The position numbers and the translations under genes are program-made. The notes under the pieces are model-generated. The model did not search any database. It had not been told where the DNA came from and saw only the letters and a list, made by a program, of their open reading frames with translations. A stretch of DNA of 24,212 nt. Origin: an uncultured Collinsella sp. (GTDB lineage Bacteria; Actinomycetota; Coriobacteriia; Coriobacteriales; Coriobacteriaceae). The stretch lies in contig URNK01000006.1 of NCBI GenBank assembly GCA_900549195.1, positions 1 through 24,212 on the forward strand, read 5' to 3'. Shown one piece after another: positions 6,813-14,037 of this stretch. Positions within the stretch are counted from its first letter, which is position 1. The number at the start of each line of letters is the position of its first letter.

Positions 6813-7895
6813 TTACCAGATGCTCGGCCAGAGACCAAGCGGGCCAGCGCCCAGGATGCCAAGGACGAAGAGCAGGAGAATGCCCTTGGTCGGGGTCCAG
6901 CTGTGCTTAGCGAACATGTAGTAAAGCAGCAGCGTAAGCATAAGCGGGACGAGCTTCGGGACGATGGTGTTGAGGGTGTCGGCAACAGAGAAGTTGACCG
7001 GATCCTCGGTAACGGTGCCGTAGGTAACGGACTCCATGCCGTTGCCCAGATCGGTGACGCCGCACTCGACAGCGTTGCCGTCGGCATCGGAAGCGGTAAG
7101 GGCGTTGCCGTCCTTATCGGTCATGGCGATGGTACCGGCCTCAGCGGTCTCGGTATCGATGCCCTCCATACCGGTGAAGTTCTCGGCCTCCTTCTCGGAG
7201 ACGATCACGGTAGTAGCGGAGAGACCACGGGTGGTGCCGTTGGGGATCTGGAGGTTGATCTGGGTGCCACCCATGGTGACGACCAGGCAACCGACGACGA
7301 AGACGCCCATGATGGAAGCGGCACGCGTGAAGGCCTGCATGTTGGCGGTCAGAGCGTCAATAGCGCTGGTGCCAAGCTTGTAGGACCAGTTCATGAGCCA
7401 GAAGCGCAGAGCGAACTGGACGACGTTGAAGATCACCAGGAAGATGATCGGTGCAGCGGCGTTGCCGTTGATGGCCATGTTGGAGGTGATGCCGGCCGTG
7501 ATAGGCACGAGCGTCAGCCAGAACAGGGCGTCACCGATACCACCGAGCGGGCCCATTGCGGCGACGCGGACGGCGCGGATCGTGGGGATGTCAACCTTGT
7601 TCTGCTCGAGCGAAAGCACGATGCCCATAACAAAGGTGACAAGGAACGGGTGGGTGTTGAAGAACTCCAGGTTGTGGCTCATGGAAGCCGCGAGGTCGTT
7701 CTTGTTGGTGTGGATCTTCTCCAGACCGGGGATGATGGAGTAGAGCCAGCCAGCGGCCTGCATGCGCTCGTAGTTGAACGATGCCTGCAGGAAGCAGGAG
7801 CGCCAAGCCATCTTGTTGAGGGTCTTCTGGTCGAGCTGCGGAGCAGGAGTGAGATCCTCGTAGTGCTCCGGGATCACATACTCATTAGATGCCAT
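6813..7895 (-). CDS. PTS mannose-family EIID component with a long hydrophilic insertion
   Basis: A 360-residue EIID membrane subunit of a mannose-family PTS (AgaD/ManZ type). With EIIC it forms the sugar channel. The N-terminal half shows family landmarks: FLQASFNYERMQAAGW, SLEQNK, and AAMGPLGGIGDALFW near residues 112-126. The C-terminal pair of hydrophobic segments (about 309-328 and 338-356) is also typical. Between the helix ending near 208 and the stretch from about 303 lies an acidic insertion of some 85 residues with two DxDGNA-type motifs (DKDGNAL and DADGNAV); most EIID proteins are about 270-300 residues. The ATG at 7893-7895 was chosen because GAGGTGA precedes it by about seven bases. 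It overlaps the EIIC stop codon by 11 bases, indicating translational coupling. Confidence 0.92.
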   Translation of the reverse strand: MASNEYVIPEHYEDLTPAPQLDQKTLNKMAWRSCFLQASFNYERMQAAGWLYSIIPGLEKIHTNKNDLAASMSHNLEFFNTHPFLVTFVMGIVLSLEQNKVDIPTIRAVRVAAMGPLGGIGDALFWLTLVPITAGITSNMAINGNAAAPIIFLVIFNVVQFALRFWLMNWSYKLGTSAIDALTANMQAFTRAASIMGVFVVGCLVVTMGGTQINLQIPNGTTRGLSATTVIVSEKEAENFTGMEGIDTETAEAGTIAMTDKDGNALTASDADGNAVECGVTDLGNGMESVTYGTVTEDPVNFSVADTLNTIVPKLVPLMLTLLLYYMFAKHSWTPTKGILLLFVLGILGAGPLGLWPSIW

Positions 7896-8685
7896 CTTCG
7901 AAGTCACCTCCGTCAGAAACAGCTGCACCCTTCAGCTCGGTCTGCTGCTGGAAGTCCCAGAAAGCGATGCCGAAGCCGATGAGAGCGAGGATGAGCAGAG
8001 CAGGGGTTGCCAGCGAATCGTTGGCAACGGTGATGAGCGCGAGGCCAAAGCCCATGAGGAAGAAGCCCCACATATCGCGGTTCATCATAACCTTGAGCAG
8101 GACGGCGAAGCCGACGAAGCGCATCATGCCGCCTGCAGCGGACAGACCGGTCTGCAGCCAAGTCGGGATGGCGGAAGCGATGGTCTGACCAATGGTAGCG
8201 CCAGCGATGAAGAACAGGGTGACGACGACAGCGAAGATCAGGCCGAGCAGAGCCATGGCGAAGTAGTTCAGGCGCTCGATGCCCTTGGTGTCCGCGTTGT
8301 GAGCCATGTTATCGGCCGTGGACATAAGCGGGGACATAAGCGTGAAGACCAGGGTAACGCCAAGCTGGCCAAGCAGAGCGAACGGAATGGCGAGGCCGAC
8401 TGCCGCGTTGGGCTCGAGGCCCGTGGCGATAGCGAGAATGGCTGCCATGATGCCGCCGATGACGGCGTTAGGCGGCTGAGCGCCTCCGATCGGCATGTTG
8501 CCGATCGTCATGAGCTGATAGGTACCACCCACGAGAAGACCGGTGTTGAGGTCGCCAAGGATAAGACCGATGACGGCGCCGGTGACGATGGGCTGATAGA
8601 GAGACTCGAGGAAGTCAAACTGGTCGATTGCCGCGATGAACGTGACGACGAAGACCAGAGCGATCTGGATGATCGAGTATTCCAT
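7885..8685 (-). CDS. PTS mannose-family EIIC component
   Basis: A 266-residue polytopic membrane protein of the EII-Sor/AgaC/ManY family. It begins MEYSIIQIALVFVVTFIAAI with an immediate membrane segment and continues through several hydrophobic helices. Diagnostic pieces are LESLYQPIVTGAVIGLILGD, GGTYQLMTIGNMPIGGAQPP and the late FLMGFGLALITVAND. Length is typical. It forms the translocation channel with EIID. The ATG at 8683-8685 is preceded by GAAAGGAGG. It follows EIIB after a gap of about 90 bases that holds a hairpin, and it overlaps the EIID gene. Confidence 0.94.
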   Translation of the reverse strand: MEYSIIQIALVFVVTFIAAIDQFDFLESLYQPIVTGAVIGLILGDLNTGLLVGGTYQLMTIGNMPIGGAQPPNAVIGGIMAAILAIATGLEPNAAVGLAIPFALLGQLGVTLVFTLMSPLMSTADNMAHNADTKGIERLNYFAMALLGLIFAVVVTLFFIAGATIGQTIASAIPTWLQTGLSAAGGMMRFVGFAVLLKVMMNRDMWGFFLMGFGLALITVANDSLATPALLILALIGFGIAFWDFQQQTELKGAAVSDGGDFEDGI

Positions 8686-8738
8686 CTTGCTCCTCCTTTC
8701 AAAATGTATGTACGCACTTTGGATTTCACGTACAGAAC

Positions 8739-8758
8739 GTCAGGGTTTCACTCCTGAC
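8739..8758 (-). other. Intercistronic hairpin between EIIB and EIIC genes
   Basis: GTCAGG (8739-8744) pairs with CCTGAC (8753-8758) around an eight-base loop, in the only sizeable gap inside the PTS operon apart from the short gap before EIIB. There is no T-tract, so it is more likely an mRNA processing or stability element than a terminator. Confidence 0.5.
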
Positions 8759-8775
8759 AACGTGGATCACGAGGA

Positions 8776-9258
8776 TTACGAGAAGAGCTTGCTCGTGTCC
8801 TCAACAGGCGTGCTCGGAACGCGCCTGATCTCCAACTCCACCCCCAATTCCTGCAGCTCTTTAAACGCAGCGACATCCTCGTCGTTAACTGCGACGGAGG
8901 TGGCGACTTGGCGCTTTCCTTCCGACATGTGCATGTTGCCGATGTTTACCTTCTTTATAGGCACACCGCCCTTGACGAGCGTAAGCACGTCTTCCGGTGT
9001 TTCGGCCACGATGAAGATCTTCTGGCGCGGGCTCGCCTTGCCAATGACGTCGATGGTCTTCTGCAGAGAGAAGAAACGCGTAGCGACGCCGGCGGGAGCG
9101 GCCATCTTCATGAGGTTCTGGCGCATGGTGTTGGTCGCCACGTCGTCGTTGGCGACGAGGATGAGGTTGGAGCCCAGAGTGGAGTTCCACTGAGTGGCAA
9201 CCTGACCATGAACCAGTCGGTTATCGATGCGGGTAAGAAGAATGTTGGGTTCTGCCAT
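8776..9258 (-). CDS. PTS mannose-family EIIB component
   Basis: A 160-residue cytoplasmic EIIB of the mannose/fructose/sorbose family. The phosphoacceptor loop reads LTRIDNRLVHGQVATQW near residues 8-24, with His17 the phosphorylated residue. The segment KKVNIGNMHMSEGKRQV is also characteristic of this family. It accepts phosphate from EIIA and passes it to the incoming amino sugar. The ATG at 9256-9258 follows GAAAGGAAG. It is the third gene of the operon, after EIIA and the YajC-like gene. Confidence 0.94.
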   Translation of the reverse strand: MAEPNILLTRIDNRLVHGQVATQWNSTLGSNLILVANDDVATNTMRQNLMKMAAPAGVATRFFSLQKTIDVIGKASPRQKIFIVAETPEDVLTLVKGGVPIKKVNIGNMHMSEGKRQVATSVAVNDEDVAAFKELQELGVELEIRRVPSTPVEDTSKLFS

Positions 9259-9294
9259 GTTGATTAGCTTCCTTTCGTTATTTGCTGACGACAG

Positions 9295-9576
9295 TTACTT
9301 GATCTCCTGAATCGCGTAACGCGAAACATCTACGACGGCTCCGGATCGGACTTTGATCTGGACCTTCTCGCCTTCGATGCCTTTGACGGTTCCGTAGATA
9401 CCGCCGGCGAAAAGAACCTCCTGACCCGGCTTGAGCTCGGTGTGCAGCTCCTTGAAGTACTTTTGCTTCTTCTTCATGTTGATTTGCGACCAGATGGTGT
9501 AAATCAAGCCCATGATGGCGAGCAGGCCTAAAAGGGCGACCGAGGAGCTCAGGACGTTGGCTCCGAAATCGGCCAT
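9295..9576 (-). CDS. yajC: YajC family protein encoded inside the PTS operon
   Basis: A 93-residue single-pass membrane protein. A hydrophobic segment at about residues 10-29 is followed by a basic stretch (NMKKKQKYFKELH) and the YajC signature LKPGQEVLFAGGIYGTVKGI. YajC is an accessory subunit of the Sec translocase (SecDF-YajC) and is usually encoded beside secD. Here it lies between EIIA and EIIB; its start codon shares one base with the EIIA stop (TAATG), so it is translationally coupled to the PTS. From memory, the pneumococcal hyaluronan/amino-sugar PTS locus also carries a yajC-like gene, which suggests a specialised paralogue that helps insert or stabilise PTS membrane subunits (inference). 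Confidence 0.88.
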   Translation of the reverse strand: MADFGANVLSSSVALLGLLAIMGLIYTIWSQINMKKKQKYFKELHTELKPGQEVLFAGGIYGTVKGIEGEKVQIKVRSGAVVDVSRYAIQEIK

Positions 9577-10019
9577 TAGATGCCGTCCTCGTCGCCGAAG
9601 ATATCCTCTTCCTCGGAGCCGGCAACGGATGCGACCGTCTGGGCGGTGATGCCCGTCTGGCCAACGGTCACGGCCTGCTCGCCAAGCTCGGCGAGCGTGG
9701 CGTTGCCGCGGAGGAACAGAAGCTCAATAACCATGGGAAGGTTAGTGCCGGTCAGAACCTCGACATTGTCGACATCCTGGGCAATCATCATCGACTGGTT
9801 GAACGGGGTGCCACCAAGCAGGTCGGTAAAGACGAGCACGCCATCGCACTCCTCGCGCATGGCGGTAATAGCGGCGCGGAGATCCTCACCGTAGGAAGCA
9901 GCCTGATCGCCCTCAAAAGGAACGACGGTAAAAGCGGGCTGGTCGCCGGCAACCATAGCGATAGCGCTTGCAAGGCCGGGTGCGAACTGTCCATGACCGG
10001 TAAGAATAAAGCCAACCAT
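9576..10019 (-). CDS. PTS mannose-family EIIA component
   Basis: A 147-residue EIIA of the mannose family (AgaF/ManX N-terminal type). The N-terminal GFILTGHGQFAPG carries the phosphoacceptor His9, and VFTDLLGGTPFN near residues 63-74 holds the conserved aspartate and the glycine loop. It receives phosphate from HPr and donates it to EIIB. The C-terminal dozen or so residues are strongly acidic. It is the first gene of the operon. The ATG at 10017-10019 follows GGAAGGGAAA. Its upstream region contains a candidate GntR operator about 120 bases away and, further out, many palindromes. Confidence 0.94.
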   Translation of the reverse strand: MVGFILTGHGQFAPGLASAIAMVAGDQPAFTVVPFEGDQAASYGEDLRAAITAMREECDGVLVFTDLLGGTPFNQSMMIAQDVDNVEVLTGTNLPMVIELLFLRGNATLAELGEQAVTVGQTGITAQTVASVAGSEEEDIFGDEDGI

Positions 10020-10134
10020 TCAAATTTCCCTTCCGAAGGTGTGTACAATCTGAGTCCGATGATTTTCGGAAGCCAGCGGGCGCTCGCCCTTAAAGCTTCT
10101 TGGAAAGCGTTCTTTAAAGACCAGTGGTTTCTAA

Positions 10135-10174
10135 ACTGGTAGTAACCACGTGACGTGTTGTTGTCACTATATCA
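10135..10174 (-). promoter_or_regulatory. Candidate PTS operon operator and promoter
   Basis: ACTGGTAGTAACCACG at 10135-10150 repeats almost exactly the operator core upstream of agaS. A second dyad with the same half-sites, ACCAGT and ACTGGT, spans 10120-10140. On the minus strand a GTGACA hexamer followed 17 bases later by TACTAC would place the -10 inside the operator; this promoter match is weak. Confidence 0.6.
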
Positions 10175-10204
10175 CCCCAGAAGAGGCCGCTTCCGTTGAT
10201 TCAT

Positions 10205-10475
10205 ACGGTAAAACGTTTTTGCACCGTTCACGGTGATAAATCGACCGTTTACCGGTCGTTAACACTTCTACCTGCGGTTTTGAAACCGTTTCGAAATGCT
10301 TTGGCAAAAGATCGGATCTTTTCCTGCGTCTAAACAACGCAGGGCGGCTAAAAATAGCGTGAAGAAAAATTGCAGGTCATTGTGAAGATGTGTGAATTGG
10401 TCTTTTTGACTTAATACCAGTTAGAACCAGTTTTGAGATTATCGGTGAACGGTAGTTTTCGACCGCTCACCGGTT
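10205..10475. promoter_or_regulatory. Palindrome-rich control region upstream of the PTS operon
   Basis: The gap from 10020 to 10723 holds no credible gene but many dyads: CACCG-TTCA-CGGTG at 10222-10235, CGACCG-TTTAC-CGGTCG at 10242-10258, CGGTTT-TG-AAACCG at 10275-10288, AAAAGATC-G-GATCTTTT at 10306-10322, CCTGCGT/ACGCAGG at 10323-10343, and CGGTGAACGGT/ACCGCTCACCG at 10443-10472. The 9-mer ACCGTTCAC and the block ACCGYTYACCGGT each occur twice, about 220 bases apart. A direct repeat of ACCAG half-sites at 10416-10430 resembles the GntR operator. These are probably binding sites for at least two regulators. Confidence 0.55.
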
Positions 10476-10677
10476 ACTTGCAATCGTTTGCAGTTGTTTT
10501 CCCAGATGAATTAGGGAAACACAATGGAGCGCTTGCGCGATCACGGGAAGTTTTGACATTTGTCCTCATCCCCCGCGCGCCGAACTCCGACACTCAAAAC
10601 GAGCTAATAGTTCATGCTAATCGTTTTCAATCATTACTTAGTCAGTATTCGTAATTATTTATCGTTTGTCATTAATT

Positions 10678-10700
10678 ATGATATAAGATACAAGTATCAT
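10678..10700 (+). promoter_or_regulatory. Dyad at the promoter of the DUF2975/XRE pair
   Basis: ATGATA (10678-10683) and TATCAT (10695-10700) form an inverted repeat that encloses a second dyad, GATAC-AA-GTATC (10687-10698). A TATAAG hexamer overlaps it. The site is 25-45 bases upstream of the membrane protein start and could be the operator of the small XRE regulator encoded downstream (inference). Confidence 0.45.
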
Positions 10701-10723
10701 CCAAGAGATTGGTTGGAGGGGCT

Positions 10724-11362
10724 ATGATCCGCCGGAACGCATCCACATCGAATGAAGCCATCGGTCGCGAACAGACAATAGCCGAGCTGAGGAGGCTCAC
10801 CCGCATCTGCAAATGGGCCACAATCTGCGCCACTGCGGCACTCGCTCTGGGACTCTTCGCAGTCATTGCAATCGACCTTCTACTCATATTGCCCAGTCTC
10901 TCCCAAGGATTCTGTCTCCAATCCGTAGAACTTCAAGCCGGCGAAGGACCGTGCCTCGCTCTCGTCGGTGCCAATGCACAGACCCCACTTATGCTCATCG
11001 CGCACGACGGTCACACCGCCATGGGGAGCGTCATGATGACATTCCTCGCGCTCGCTATCGCACTGAGCGCATACAAGCTTTTCTCCATCATTGAAAAGGC
11101 GGGCAGACCCTTTGACCTTGAATGCAGCCGTATGCTACATCGAGTTGGGCTTTTGTTCCTTATCGGCGGCGCTGCCGTGAGACTCCTTGGTGCCATAGTC
11201 ACGGGATTGATGCTTTCGGGATTTGGCGGCAGCTTTACAGATGCCTTCGGCGGCCAGCTGTTCGAGCCCTCTATGCTCTTTGCAGGCCTGATTATTATCC
11301 TGATTGCCAGCATCTTCCGCTACGGGTGTATCCTGCAAAAACAAGATGACGAGTTGCTCTAG
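10724..11362 (+). CDS. DUF2975-like integral membrane protein
   Basis: A 212-residue membrane protein with four predicted hydrophobic segments (roughly residues 32-56, 94-114, 137-160 and 180-200 from this start). That pattern, together with an adjacent small XRE regulator, fits the DUF2975 family, whose genes are very often paired with a YozG-like helix-turn-helix gene. The function of the family is not known. The ATG at 10724 follows GGAGGGG with short spacing; an upstream TTG at 10709 would place the same purine tract inside the coding sequence. The regulator starts ten bases after this gene's stop, so the two form an operon. The assignment rests on topology and context, not a diagnostic motif. 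Confidence 0.72.
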   Translation: MIRRNASTSNEAIGREQTIAELRRLTRICKWATICATAALALGLFAVIAIDLLLILPSLSQGFCLQSVELQAGEGPCLALVGANAQTPLMLIAHDGHTAMGSVMMTFLALAIALSAYKLFSIIEKAGRPFDLECSRMLHRVGLLFLIGGAAVRLLGAIVTGLMLSGFGGSFTDAFGGQLFEPSMLFAGLIIILIASIFRYGCILQKQDDELL

Positions 11363-11371
11363 GGGGAATCC

Positions 11372-11611
11372 ATGATCATTCTGCGGCTCGACCGCATGCT
11401 CGCCGAACGCAAGATCTCATCCAAAGAACTTGCGGAACGCGTGGGCATCTCCCAAGTCAATATGTCGCGCATAAAGACTGGCAAGGTTTCTGCCGTGCGT
11501 TTTTCAACTCTTGACGCGATATGCCGGGCACTCGATTGCCAACCGGGCGATGTACTGGAATATATATCCGACGATGAAGCCGATAGCCTTTTTGGACTTA
11601 AAGATGAATAG
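11372..11611 (+). CDS. Small XRE/Cro-CI family transcriptional regulator (YozG-like)
   Basis: A 79-residue protein that is almost entirely one helix-turn-helix domain. LDRMLAERKISSKELAERVG and ISQVNMSRIKTGKVSAVRF cover the first four helices, and LDAICRALDCQPGDVLEYI is the typical closing helix of this short XRE group. It is probably a DNA-binding autoregulator. The ATG at 11372 follows GGGGGAA. It is cotranscribed with the DUF2975-like gene, an arrangement common in Gram-positive genomes. The target is unknown; the dyad at 10678-10700 is the obvious local candidate. Confidence 0.9.
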   Translation: MIILRLDRMLAERKISSKELAERVGISQVNMSRIKTGKVSAVRFSTLDAICRALDCQPGDVLEYISDDEADSLFGLKDE

Positions 11612-11643
11612 CCATAATTAAGCCACCAATCACGCCTCAACGC

Positions 11644-11682
11644 AAAAAGTCCGCCAGAACGACTTCCGTACTGGCGGACTTT
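11644..11682. terminator. Shared terminator between convergent genes
   Basis: AAAGTCCGCCAG (11646-11657) pairs perfectly with CTGGCGGACTTT (11671-11682) around a 13-base loop. The minus strand continues with a run of five T residues, and the plus strand has a shorter T run, so it can serve both the XRE operon and the convergent membrane-anchored gene. Confidence 0.85.
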
Positions 11683-11724
11683 CTGCTGTCTATCGGCTAG
11701 ATGCTCGATGAGCCATGCGACTCT

Positions 11725-12819
11725 TTACGCAAACAGGCCGTAGATGCTGATGTTGGCCTTGGCGTAGAGGCCGTTAGCATACTCGGTCCACTTGGAGCTG
11801 GCGCTCGAAGCCTGCGAAGAGTACTGCTGGTAAGCAGTGTAGTAGGCGGTCATGGCCTGCTTATAGGTAGCGCTATCGGCCGTAAAGGCATCGTCGGCAA
11901 AGGCCTTAGCGTAGGTGCCGTTCTCGTCCTTCCAAGTGCCCTTTGAGCTATCCCACTCATCGCCGGCAAGGTTGATGATGTAGTCGGCGTAGTCCTTGCT
12001 CGCGGTCTCCTCGTTGCCGTCAGCAGGCTCGGTCGGGGCGGTCGGCATGCTTGCGGAGCTATCGCCCACCTTCTTCTTGTAGAGCTTCTGCAGCGTCGCG
12101 GACTGACGGACGATCTGCTTGGCCTGGTCCTTGGACACGCCATACTGCGTGGCCATGGTCTTGTAGTCCGAAGTGCCGATGGAATCCTCGGCGTACTTCT
12201 TCATCTCCTTAGAAGAGACGGTGATGCCCTCGTCCTCGGCAGCGTCGAGCAGGATCTTGTTGCGCACGTAGGACAGGATGACGTCGGCAGGGGGAGCGGT
12301 GTAGTTGCCATCGCCATCCTTGACGGTGTCGAGGCTGTACTGGCTCTCAATGGCCTCGCGCGCGGTGATGTCGCTCTTCTTGCCGTTGTAGCTGTAGCTT
12401 GCCACGGTCGAATCGAGCTGGTCCTCGGTGAGGGTCGCCGAGCCGACGCCCTTGCCGCCAAAACCACCGTTGCCGATAAAGAAGCCGACCACAGCAGCGA
12501 TCACGACTGCAACCACGAAGGCGGCAATCATCGTCTTCTTGTGCTTGGATGCGCGGTCGTCTTCGTCGGAACCCAGGATATCGTCGTCCTCGTCCTGCTC
12601 CTCGGGCATGAGGTTCTCGTCGGCGGCGTCCGCGGCGATCTTTGCCTCCAGGCGAGCGTCCTCCTCCTCGGCCGTCGTACCGGCGGCAATATGTTCGGCA
12701 GACGTACCGGCGACCAGATCGATCTTCTCCTCCTCATCACCATCGGGGCCTTCGCCGCGCTCGATGATCTGGATGCCGTCGATCTCGTCCTTCTCGTCCT
12801 TCTTTTGAATCAGACCCAT
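11725..12819 (-). CDS. Acidic membrane-anchored protein, possibly SurA N-terminal-like
   Basis: A 364-residue protein with an unusual layout. The N-terminal 94 residues are hydrophilic and very acidic (for example EEQDEDDDILGSDEDD) and should be cytoplasmic. SKHKK then precedes one membrane segment at about 97-115, and the remaining 250 residues should be extracellular. The outer part has a helical region (about 160-260) with VILSYVRNKILLDAAEDEGI and a Lys/Gln-rich stretch that resembles the chaperone part of SurA/PrsA-type foldases. I see no parvulin (PPIase) domain. A Ser/Ala/Tyr-rich C-terminus follows. The ATG at 12817-12819 follows AAGGAG. It lies downstream of the isocitrate dehydrogenase gene with a hairpin between them. 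A surface protein folding role is only a guess. Confidence 0.7.
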   Translation of the reverse strand: MGLIQKKDEKDEIDGIQIIERGEGPDGDEEEKIDLVAGTSAEHIAAGTTAEEEDARLEAKIAADAADENLMPEEQDEDDDILGSDEDDRASKHKKTMIAAFVVAVVIAAVVGFFIGNGGFGGKGVGSATLTEDQLDSTVASYSYNGKKSDITAREAIESQYSLDTVKDGDGNYTAPPADVILSYVRNKILLDAAEDEGITVSSKEMKKYAEDSIGTSDYKTMATQYGVSKDQAKQIVRQSATLQKLYKKKVGDSSASMPTAPTEPADGNEETASKDYADYIINLAGDEWDSSKGTWKDENGTYAKAFADDAFTADSATYKQAMTAYYTAYQQYSSQASSASSKWTEYANGLYAKANISIYGLFA

Positions 12820-12857
12820 ATCAGTTACTCCTTGTTAGGAAACATAGTCCGCAATAG

Positions 12858-12886
12858 AATACGCCCGACAAAGCGCCGGGCGTATT
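12858..12886 (-). terminator. Hairpin after the isocitrate dehydrogenase gene
   Basis: AATACGCCCG (12858-12867) pairs perfectly with CGGGCGTATT (12877-12886). There is no strong T-tract on either strand, so it may be a weak terminator or a stability element between two codirectional genes. Confidence 0.6.
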
Positions 12887-12945
12887 GATTCTCAGGTTAT
12901 ACGCAAACACTTAAGTACTATTTAGGCGTTTGCAGTCTGCATGCC

Positions 12946-14031
12946 TTAGGCCAGGTGCGCGATAACGGCATCGGCAAAGGCCTGCGTGCCCACAGCGCCC
13001 TCAACGGAGCCGGTCTGGGCACGACGAACGTCGCCGGTAACCTGCTCACCCTCGTCGAGCGTGGCAGAAACGGCGGCGCGAATGCGATTGGCCGCGTCGT
13101 TCTCGCCCAGGTGATCGAGCATCATAGCCGCGGACAGAATCTCGGCCGTGGGGTTAGCGATATCCTGGCCAGCGATATCGGGCGCGGAGCCGTGCGTCGC
13201 CTCGAAGATGGCGCAGTCGGCACCGATGTTGGAACCCGGAGCCATACCCAGTCCACCTACCAGACCGGCGCACAGGTCGCTCACAATGTCACCGTACAGG
13301 TTGGGCAGCACCAGGACATCGAAGTCGTTGGGGTTCTGGACCAGGCCCATGCAGGTGGCGTCGACAATCTTGTCGTTGAACTCGATATCGGGATAGTTGG
13401 CGGCCACCTCGCGCGCAACGCGCAGGAACAGGCCATCGGTCGCCTTCATGATGTTGGCCTTATGCACGGCCGTCACCTTTTTGCGGCCGCAGCGGCGGGC
13501 GTACTCAAAAGCGTACTCCACAATGCGGCGGCTCTTGGCGATGGAAATCGGCTTGATTGAGATGGCGGAATCCGCGGCGAAGGTCTTCTGACCCGAGCGC
13601 TCGACAAGCTGCGAGAGCTCCTCGACCTCGGCAGCGCCCTCATCGAACTCGATGCCGGCATAGAGGTCCTCGGTGTTCTCGCGCACGATAACCAGGTCGA
13701 CGTCGCGGAAGCGCGAGCCGTCGCCCGGCTGCGACAGGCAGGGGCGCACGCAGGCGTACAGGTCAAAATGCTTGCGCAGGGCGACGTTAACGCTGCGGAA
13801 ACCCGTGCCGACCGGCGTGGTGATGGGGCCCTTGATAGCAACCTTGGTCTCGGCGACCGCATCGAGCACATGTTGGGGCAGCGGCGTGCCAAACTCGTCC
13901 ATGACGCCGGCACCGGCCTCCTGGACGTTCCAGTTGATCTGGACACCAGTGGCCTCGACCACGCGGCGCATAGCCTGCGTAATCTCGGGACCGATACCGT
14001 CACCAGGAATCAGGACTACATCGTGCGCCAT
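12946..14031 (-). CDS. NAD-type isocitrate dehydrogenase (isocitrate/isopropylmalate dehydrogenase family)
   Basis: A 361-residue decarboxylating dehydrogenase. IPGDGIGPE (8-16) is the N-terminal nucleotide-side motif. SVNVALRKHFDLYACVRP (80-97) contains the substrate serine, asparagine and arginines of isocitrate dehydrogenases. VRENTEDLYAGIE (116-128) carries the catalytic tyrosine, Lys191 the catalytic lysine, and NLYGDIVSDL (244-253) the Mg-binding aspartates. EATHGSAPDIAG (277-288) is the cofactor loop; the Asp-Ile pair there, where NADP enzymes have Lys-Tyr, suggests NAD use. The short length and LRK motif favour isocitrate over 3-isopropylmalate. The ATG at 14029-14031 follows GAGGAG and lies six bases from the stop of the upstream helical-repeat gene, so they are probably cotranscribed. 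Homoisocitrate or related substrates cannot be excluded. Confidence 0.9.
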   Translation of the reverse strand: MAHDVVLIPGDGIGPEITQAMRRVVEATGVQINWNVQEAGAGVMDEFGTPLPQHVLDAVAETKVAIKGPITTPVGTGFRSVNVALRKHFDLYACVRPCLSQPGDGSRFRDVDLVIVRENTEDLYAGIEFDEGAAEVEELSQLVERSGQKTFAADSAISIKPISIAKSRRIVEYAFEYARRCGRKKVTAVHKANIMKATDGLFLRVAREVAANYPDIEFNDKIVDATCMGLVQNPNDFDVLVLPNLYGDIVSDLCAGLVGGLGMAPGSNIGADCAIFEATHGSAPDIAGQDIANPTAEILSAAMMLDHLGENDAANRIRAAVSATLDEGEQVTGDVRRAQTGSVEGAVGTQAFADAVIAHLA

Positions 14032-14037
14032 AATCTG

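Noticed and set aside
6903..7982. A 359-residue plus-strand open frame opposite the EIID gene
   Set aside because: Its composition (Gly, Asp, His) reflects reading hydrophobic codons backwards; it has no start signal or domain.
10433..10654. A 73-residue plus-strand frame in the palindrome-rich gap
   Set aside because: There is no ribosome binding site, and its first codons lie inside a dyad; composition is not gene-like.
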